Assembly: GCA_046349935.1 (NCBI GenBank)
Contig: JAXMBK010000016.1
Location: 114,810 to 178,809 of the forward strand
Source of the DNA: CAIXSC01 sp046349935
GTDB lineage: Bacteria; Planctomycetota; Planctomycetia; Pirellulales; Pirellulaceae
Direction of reading: 5' to 3'
DNA length: 64,000 nucleotides
The notes under the pieces are model-generated. The model saw only the letters and a list, made by a program, of their open reading frames with translations, did not search any database and had not been told where the DNA came from. How positions within the stretch are numbered: position 1 is the stretch's first letter; each line of letters starts with the position of its first letter. Positions 59,041 to 64,000 of the stretch are shown one piece after another. The position numbers and the translations under genes are program-made.

Positions 59041-60599
59041 TCGCCAAGAACCGCAAACCGATGGCTCCGTCCGCCCCGACGTTCCGGTGCGCCGTCTACA
59101 CCCGCAAGTCGACCGAGGACGGATTGGAGCAGGAATTCAACTCGCTCGACGCCCAACGCGACGCCGGCGAGTCGTACGTCAAGAGCCAGGTGGCGGAGGG
59201 TTGGCAGTGCCTTGCCGATCGGTACGACGACGGTGGTTTCACCGGCGGCAACATGGATCGGCCGGCGCTGCGGCGGCTCCTGGCCGACATCGAGGCCGGC
59301 AAGGTCGATTGCGTGGTCGTCTACAAGGTCGACCGCCTCAGCCGTTCGCTACTCGACTTCGCCCGGATGATGGAGACGTTCGACAAGCACGGGGTGTCGT
59401 TCGTCTCCGTGACCCAGCAGTTCAACACCGCCTCGTCGATGGGCCGGTTGGTCCTCAACGTCCTGTTGTCGTTCGCCCAATTCGAACGCGAGATGATCAG
59501 TGAGCGCACTCGGGACAAGATTGCCGCCGCCCGGCGCAAAGGCAAATGGGTCGGCGGCATGCCGCTCCTGGGCTACAACGTGGTCGACTCGAAACTGGTG
59601 GTCGATCTCGACGAAGCCGAGCAAGTCCGCCAGATTTTCGCCCTCTACCTGCAGCAAGACGGCCTGATTCCGGCTGTCCAAGAACTGAACCGGAGGGACT
59701 GGCGGACCAAGAAATGGACCACGAAGAAGGCTTCGTCGCGAGGCGGGCAACCCTTCACGAAGAACCGCCTCTGGCGTTTGCTCACGAACGTGGCCTACAT
59801 CGGCAAATTGCGCTACAAGGACGAGATCCACGACGCCGAGCACCAGCCGATTGTGTCGCCCGATGCCTGGCAGAAGACCCAAGCGAAACTGGCTCGCCAG
59901 GGTCGCACGGGCGGCCGCGAGGTGCGGAACAAGTTCGGCGCGATCTTGAAGGGATTGATTCACTGCACCGCCTGCGGCTGTGCGATGTCGCCGTCGCACT
60001 CGACCCAAGAAGGCCGGCGGTACAGGTACTACGTCTGCCAAAACGCACAAAAGCGCGGCTGGCACGAATGCCTCGCGCCGTCGCTGCCTGCGGGTGAAGT
60101 CGAACGATTCGTGGTCGAACAGATCAAGTGCATCGGTCGCGATCCGGCGATCGTCGCCGAAACCGTGCGGCAAGTCCGCGGGCAAGCCTCCGAACGGATC
60201 GACGAATTGCAGACCGAGGAGCGACGCCTCGTCCGCGAACTCGCGGAATACCAACGCGATCTCCGTCGCTTGACGGCGAATCCCAACGCGAGTCCAGGCG
60301 CGGTTGTCCCCCAGGCGCTCGTGCATTTTCAGTTGCTGGGCGATCTCTTGCTCGGTGGTTCCGCGCCGGCGGTGATCCTGACCTGGGACGGCAGTGCTTG
60401 GGTGCCCGGCAATACGACGATCGCCGTGGACGACTGGTACGCGAATCCCGGCATGTGGCAGGCGTATGCGGGTTACAAAGGACTCGCGCTGAAGAACGCT
60501 TGTCACGATCGTTACGAAATCGTCTGGATGGAGACGCCGGCGCGGTCGATCGAATTCGTGTTGACTAGCGCGCTGAACCTCGTGAGCGTCAGGCTCTGA
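59037..60599 (+). CDS. Large serine recombinase, C-terminus replaced by an unrelated tail
   Basis: About 520 residues. The resolvase domain (~15-165) has CAVYTRKSTEDGLEQEFNSL with the catalytic serine near residue 25, and VVYKVDRLSRSLLDFARM. The Recombinase domain (~180-290) has MPLLGYNVVDSK and LWRLLTNVAYIGKLRYKDEI. A zinc ribbon (HCTACGCAMSP, YYVCQNAQKRGWHEC) and the start of a coiled coil (~395-418) follow. After NPNASPG the expected coiled coil stops, and a ~100-residue tail (AVILTWDGSAWVPGNTTIAV, ANPGMWQAYAGYKGLALKN, YEIVWMETPA) resembles planctomycete phage-like structural proteins. Integration activity is doubtful. Confidence 0.88.
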   Translation: MIAKNRKPMAPSAPTFRCAVYTRKSTEDGLEQEFNSLDAQRDAGESYVKSQVAEGWQCLADRYDDGGFTGGNMDRPALRRLLADIEAGKVDCVVVYKVDRLSRSLLDFARMMETFDKHGVSFVSVTQQFNTASSMGRLVLNVLLSFAQFEREMISERTRDKIAAARRKGKWVGGMPLLGYNVVDSKLVVDLDEAEQVRQIFALYLQQDGLIPAVQELNRRDWRTKKWTTKKASSRGGQPFTKNRLWRLLTNVAYIGKLRYKDEIHDAEHQPIVSPDAWQKTQAKLARQGRTGGREVRNKFGAILKGLIHCTACGCAMSPSHSTQEGRRYRYYVCQNAQKRGWHECLAPSLPAGEVERFVVEQIKCIGRDPAIVAETVRQVRGQASERIDELQTEERRLVRELAEYQRDLRRLTANPNASPGAVVPQALVHFQLLGDLLLGGSAPAVILTWDGSAWVPGNTTIAVDDWYANPGMWQAYAGYKGLALKNACHDRYEIVWMETPARSIEFVLTSALNLVSVRL

Positions 60600-61252
60600 C
60601 CGTAAACGGCAGGGAATTGCGCTGGCGACGTCGGTCGATCCAGTTGCAGGAGGTCTTGCAAGGGGAGCATGGTACCCGACTCGATCGCCATTCGGCAGTC
60701 GCGTAAATGCAACGCCTGTTTCTGCGGCGTATCCAAGAGCATCGCCAGCCCTTCATCGATCCATAGCGGTGGCGTTCCTTCGGAAAAGTGATCTGCCAAG
60801 ATCACGTGCACGAGCTCGTGAGCCAGGGCTGGCAACTCGCCGTTTTCCGTCGTCAACAGATCGATCCGACGGGTGACCGTGCCGTCCTGATGGCGGCGAA
60901 CTAAGCTGCTGCCTAGGGTCGACCCGCCAGCGCGTCCGACCGCAGATAGATAACTCTGGCGCTGAACGTGGATGACGATCTCACACGGCGATTTCCATTT
61001 CGGGGCGTGCTTGCCGCTCAGCCATCGTTTATTCCACGAGTTGCGGATGGTCTCACATTGGGTCGCAACGACTTCCACGGCAGGACCGCCCCGGTGACTT
61101 CGCACCGAGAAACCAGCGCATGTTTCGGTCGGCGGTATCGGGCATACCATAACGGTGTCGGCACACGGACAGCTCACGCTCATTTCCGTGGTTTGTGCCT
61201 GACCAGACGATGCCAAAGTCCACATTAACACAAAGACATGAAAAGACCGCAT
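60512..61252 (-). CDS. Secreted gluzincin metallopeptidase, C-terminus truncated
   Basis: About 246 residues from the ATG at MRSFHVFVLMWTLASSG; a signal peptide ends near GQAQ. Zinc motif HELVH in LPALAHELVHVILADHF (His near residues 145 and 149) and the third ligand region PPLWIDEGLAMLLDTP identify a peptidase MA-like gluzincin. Homologous-looking sequence stops at FPAVYGQSLTL; the last 23 residues (TRFSALVNTNSIDRAG onward) are read antisense to the recombinase tail. The C-terminal helical part usual in this family is missing, so the junction cut the gene. Confidence 0.75.
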   Translation of the reverse strand: MRSFHVFVLMWTLASSGQAQTTEMSVSCPCADTVMVCPIPPTETCAGFSVRSHRGGPAVEVVATQCETIRNSWNKRWLSGKHAPKWKSPCEIVIHVQRQSYLSAVGRAGGSTLGSSLVRRHQDGTVTRRIDLLTTENGELPALAHELVHVILADHFSEGTPPLWIDEGLAMLLDTPQKQALHLRDCRMAIESGTMLPLQDLLQLDRPTSPAQFPAVYGQSLTLTRFSALVNTNSIDRAGVSIQTIS

Positions 61253-61668
61253 TTCGTGCACCACCGGCAGGGGGCCGCTCGGAAAACATGGCGTCAGCGA
61301 CCGATGGCTTAATCAAACCCTGTGCCGGTTTCCTCCAATCGCCGAAGTCCGTGCTGACCGCTGCGTCGCAATTCACGAGCCAGTCAATACTTAGGCGATG
61401 CAAACGGCTAGCAGATGGGAGGCAAAGCAAGATTCCTTTGCCACGGACGCTCGCCGTAACTGCTTGTCCCGCAAGCAGCGATCGCACGACGGCGCAGCAG
61501 AGGTTTGGAAAGCGAAGTCCTTTTGTCCGAAGGAAAACGCGTGAGCCTGCATCTAATGTTTCGGAAGGGAAGAAGGTCGCCTACGCCAAAACACAGGGTC
61601 GCCCGCCTCCGCACGTCGTTCAGAACTCTTCCCTCCCGACGACCCGGCTCAACAAGTGGAGAACTGCC
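61253..61668. other. Intergenic region in the island
   Basis: No gene I can support. Frames on both strands span it but have shadow-like composition. It carries the upstream region of the small secreted protein. Confidence 0.45.
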
Positions 61669-61956
61669 ATGAAACGCCTCATCACGACACTGCTGTTTGC
61701 CGGTTTGGTTGGCCTGGCTGGAATGCCGCGATCCGCCGAAGCTGGGGTTTTTGGCCGCTGGTTCAGATGCAAGTCCTCGGGAACGACGACGGCTGCTGTC
61801 GCTCCGAGTGCCGACGCAACAGCGGATGCAGGTCGACGCTACTCGTACGAACCAAGCTCGCCAAACGTCTCCCGCCGGACCACGAGTAATGCTGTTCCGC
61901 TCGGACAGCGACACCTGCTACCGAAGACCGATCCCCGCCGTTACGTGAACGAATAG
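61669..61956 (+). CDS. Small secreted protein of unknown function
   Basis: About 95 residues; the ATG in MKRLITTLLFAGLVGLAGM has GTGGAGAA upstream. A signal peptide ends near RSAEA. The mature part (GVFGRWFRCKSSGTTT, YSYEPSSPNVSRRTTSNAVP, LPKTDPRRYVNE) is hydrophilic and Ser/Thr/Arg-rich, and similar tails ending 'PKTDPRR' occur in small planctomycete exported proteins as I recall. No domain. It stands upstream of the TolC-like gene and may belong to a metal-response locus, which is speculative. Confidence 0.65.
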   Translation: MKRLITTLLFAGLVGLAGMPRSAEAGVFGRWFRCKSSGTTTAAVAPSADATADAGRRYSYEPSSPNVSRRTTSNAVPLGQRHLLPKTDPRRYVNE

Positions 61957-62105
61957 AAGTCACCTTCGGCATACCGATTGGTGTGAATGAGCCGTTGCGG
62001 CTTGCCAAGCATTTGCCGGTTCTCAATCTGAACCGGTACTCGATGAAGGAGGAGGTCGACGAATGATTCGTCGACCGAAGCACCCCTGGGAAATGTGCAG
62101 CGAGT

Positions 62106-62357
62106 TTGTGCCGTCGACGCAAAGCGTCGCCATCGCGTTCCGGCGATACTCGCAACCCGAAGTGCTTCATCTGCGGTGTTCGCTCGCAGTACCAGCGAAT
62201 GCGGAAGGAACCGTTTCCGACTCTCAGCCGCATTCAGAACATCGGGTACGAACTCGGCGAAAACGGGCGCACGGCGGAATGGTATCGGGCGAATCACCGC
62301 ACGCCGTGGTTAGCGTCCGAGAGCGAGGAAGAGAAGTTTCGCTTGAGCTTGGCTTGA
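62106..62357 (+). CDS. Small CxxC protein, start unclear or frameshifted
   Basis: From about 62139 the frame reads as protein: NPKCFICGVRSQYQRMRKEP, FPTLSRIQNIGYELGENGRT and AEWYRANHRTPWLASESEEE. It has a zinc-ribbon-like CFIC. The only start in frame is a TTG at 62106 without a ribosome site. A strong site (AAGGAGGAGG) before an ATG at 62063 opens a different frame, so a one-base indel between the two may have split one gene. Minus-strand reading of the same interval is less convincing. Confidence 0.4.
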   Translation: MCRRRKASPSRSGDTRNPKCFICGVRSQYQRMRKEPFPTLSRIQNIGYELGENGRTAEWYRANHRTPWLASESEEEKFRLSLA

Positions 62358-62574
62358 AGGACTAAGGGCCCAGATCGCCTCCTTTCCTTCCTAATCGCTA
62401 CAACCGGAACTCACCGTGGTAAACCATGCAGTCCGCTCGTAACGCTTGCACCTTACATCGGGGATATGCCGATGAAGACGATGAAGCCGTATCTCCCATG
62501 CGCGAGGGAAACGGCTTCGGATTGTGGCTGCAAGTCGTTGAATTGACGGCGCAACTTAAGGATGGATCGAGGCA

Positions 62575-64000
62575 ATGACTCAGGTACCTCGCTTAGCGAA
62601 AAACGCCGCCATACTCGTGCTTTTGGTACTCGTTTCCTGCGCGGGGTGTGAGACGTCCAAAAACCAGGTTCGACCCGGTTCAACGCTCGCGCACAAGACA
62701 ATTGATCCTAACGTCCCACGTGTCCTTGCCAAAACGGAGTCCACAGTGCGGTTGGCATCCCATCGGCAGCAAGAGGAGGCTTCCCAGCAATTGCTGCCAC
62801 TCGAACAACGCGAGCCGGAAGTCCTCGTTGCGCCGCATCTGCACCCCAACGAATCGCTGCTGGAACTTGAAGCCATTGCGATGGCAAGCAATCCCACGCT
62901 AAGGCGCATGCAGCACGAGGCGGGTGCGGCCTGGGCGAAGACCGGTTATGTAAGCAAACTTCCGGACCCAACAGTCTCCACGATGTTCTTCACGCCCCCC
63001 ATGAACTTCGAGCCTGACCGGCAAGTGGCAGACATTCAAGTCATGCAGATGATCCCGTGGCTGGAACGGTTAAAGGCCGAGGCCCAACAATCGCATACGG
63101 AAGCGCTCGTGGCCGAGACTCAGTACCAGGCAGAGCGATTGCGAATCATCGGTGACATTCGAGTCACATGGTTCAAGCTGTACGTCCTCCGAAAGCAGAT
63201 TGAGACGACGGAGGCGGATCAGGCGCAGCTCGAATCACTTATCAAAACCGCCAACGCCCGAGTGCGAACGGGCGACGCCCAACCAGGGGACGCACTCATG
63301 GCGACGCTGGAGCTGAGCAGTCTTGAGGAGCAGCTTTTGGGTTATCGCCAACAAATTGCATCAACGACAGCCGAACTCAATCGGTTGGTCGGTCGCGATG
63401 CCAGCATGCCCATCGCGCCGCCAACTAGAATTGACGTCCAGCTTCCCGAATGGAATCATGAACTTTTGAAGCAAATCGCGATGGAGAATCAGCCTGAGCT
63501 AAACGCCGCTCGATTGCGAACGGCGGCCACACGCTGGGGGATCGAAGTTGCTCGTCTGAAACGACGACCCGATCTGACCTTTGGAGTAGGCTGGATCGTC
63601 ATGGATGCGCCCGGGGCAACGATGCCAGACGCGGGCAGGGATTCGTTAACGCTGGGCGTCTCCGGCAACATCCCGATTTCGCACCGCAAGTATGACGCAA
63701 TGGTTTCCGAAGCCTCACGCGAGCATCATGCCGCCCATGCGTCCGAAGACGAGATCGCGATTCGTTTAGACGCTTTGCTGCGGGACCTTTGGGAGCAGGC
63801 CCGCGCCAGTCAAAAGACCGTTGAACTCTACGAAACATCGATCCTTCCGCAGGCCCGACAGACCTTCGAGGCGGACCAGAAGTCTCTCATCAACAACACG
63901 GTGACTTTCGACCGGGTAATCCGAGACTACCGGACGCTTTTGAACTTGGAAATGGGATACCACCGCGCATTAGGCCAACTGGCAACGACGCTTGCCCGTA
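62575..64000 (+). CDS. TolC-like outer-membrane efflux lipoprotein (3' end missing)
   Basis: At least 475 residues to the window edge. A lipoprotein signal (NAAILVLLVLVSCAGCE) puts the acylated cysteine near residue 22. A long linker precedes the outer-membrane-factor repeats: LELEAIAMASNPTLRRMQHE, the LPDPTVSTMFFTPPMNFEPD region, long helices (QYQAERLRIIGDIRVTWFKL), and the second repeat MENQPELNAARLRTAATRWG. This is the CusC/CzcC type of TolC family, which pairs with RND pumps, often for Cu or other metals. Codon use is less GC-biased than the chromosomal core. Downstream pump genes are expected outside the window. Confidence 0.9.
   Translation, partial: MTQVPRLAKNAAILVLLVLVSCAGCETSKNQVRPGSTLAHKTIDPNVPRVLAKTESTVRLASHRQQEEASQQLLPLEQREPEVLVAPHLHPNESLLELEAIAMASNPTLRRMQHEAGAAWAKTGYVSKLPDPTVSTMFFTPPMNFEPDRQVADIQVMQMIPWLERLKAEAQQSHTEALVAETQYQAERLRIIGDIRVTWFKLYVLRKQIETTEADQAQLESLIKTANARVRTGDAQPGDALMATLELSSLEEQLLGYRQQIASTTAELNRLVGRDASMPIAPPTRIDVQLPEWNHELLKQIAMENQPELNAARLRTAATRWGIEVARLKRRPDLTFGVGWIVMDAPGATMPDAGRDSLTLGVSGNIPISHRKYDAMVSEASREHHAAHASEDEIAIRLDALLRDLWEQARASQKTVELYETSILPQARQTFEADQKSLINNTVTFDRVIRDYRTLLNLEMGYHRALGQLATTLAR

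Noticed and set aside
59349..60506. A 385-codon minus frame opposite the recombinase
   Set aside because: A short stretch (TEQEIAQQLKMHERLGD) looks protein-like, but the frame as a whole is antisense to clear recombinase domains.
61941..62297. 118-codon minus frame
   Set aside because: Some segments look plausible, but it lies opposite the better CxxC-containing plus frame and has no ribosome site.
1..64000. CRISPR arrays, rRNA genes or riboswitches
   Set aside because: No regularly spaced direct repeats with unique spacers, no rRNA segments and no recognisable riboswitch consensus were seen.

Overview
This window comes from a high-GC planctomycete chromosome, most likely Pirellulales. The evidence is lineage-specific: a PSCyt1/DUF1549/DUF1553 protein followed by a DUF1501 protein, a DUF1592/DUF1552 pair, a ThuA/PVC-type haem-binding giant protein, a DUF1559 H-X9-DG pseudopilin, an ECF sigma factor coupled to a Ser/Thr kinase with a TIGR03067-like tail, and planctomycete intergenic inverted repeats. 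All assignments are by reading; no database search was run.

Layout. 1-6.0 kb: a partial secreted amidohydrolase, a two-gene bd-family oxidase-like operon whose subunit I carries a cytochrome c tail, and a membrane Ser/Thr kinase. 6.0-15.6 kb: a Tat-exported pyruvyl-transferase-like protein, a Na+/H+ antiporter, a Kelch/Fn3 secreted protein, a DUF4349 lipoprotein operon, a nucleoside deaminase, an acyltransferase and a LysR regulator. 15.8-23.0 kb: secreted planctomycete proteins and the DUF1549/DUF1553-DUF1501 pair. 23.1-26.4 kb: an oxidative-stress locus, oxyR divergent from a periplasmic catalase followed by an ankyrin protein, the same arrangement as katB-ankB in Pseudomonas. 26.4-31.8 kb: an alpha/beta hydrolase plus S41-protease-like operon, then a rhodanese-PiT permease operon. 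31.9-41.6 kb: DUF1592-DUF1552, a beta-lactamase-like hydrolase, an ECF sigma/kinase operon, an ankyrin protein, and a PAS-AraC regulator split by one in-frame stop. 41.8-50.5 kb: the ThuA/haem giant protein, then an FAD oxidoreductase-pectate lyase operon. 50.9-55.8 kb: hemP with a Fur-box-like promoter, a DUF1559/lipoprotein/DUF4198-Kelch cluster, an SGNH hydrolase and csrA.

From tRNA-Asn (56.1 kb) onward the DNA looks like an accessory island. Codon usage is less GC-biased, spacers are longer, and there is a nuclease-like gene, a tRNA-like structure, and a DUF2924-serine recombinase module whose recombinase is fused to an unrelated tail. A truncated metallopeptidase, small proteins and a TolC-like outer-membrane lipoprotein that runs off the window follow.

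The strongest leads are the oxyR-katB-ankB trio, a sigma70-like promoter with a Fur-box-like dyad in its spacer upstream of hemP, the amber-split PAS-AraC regulator, the chimeric recombinase with the adjacent truncated peptidase, and an inverted-repeat family that supplies stop codons to two flanking genes.
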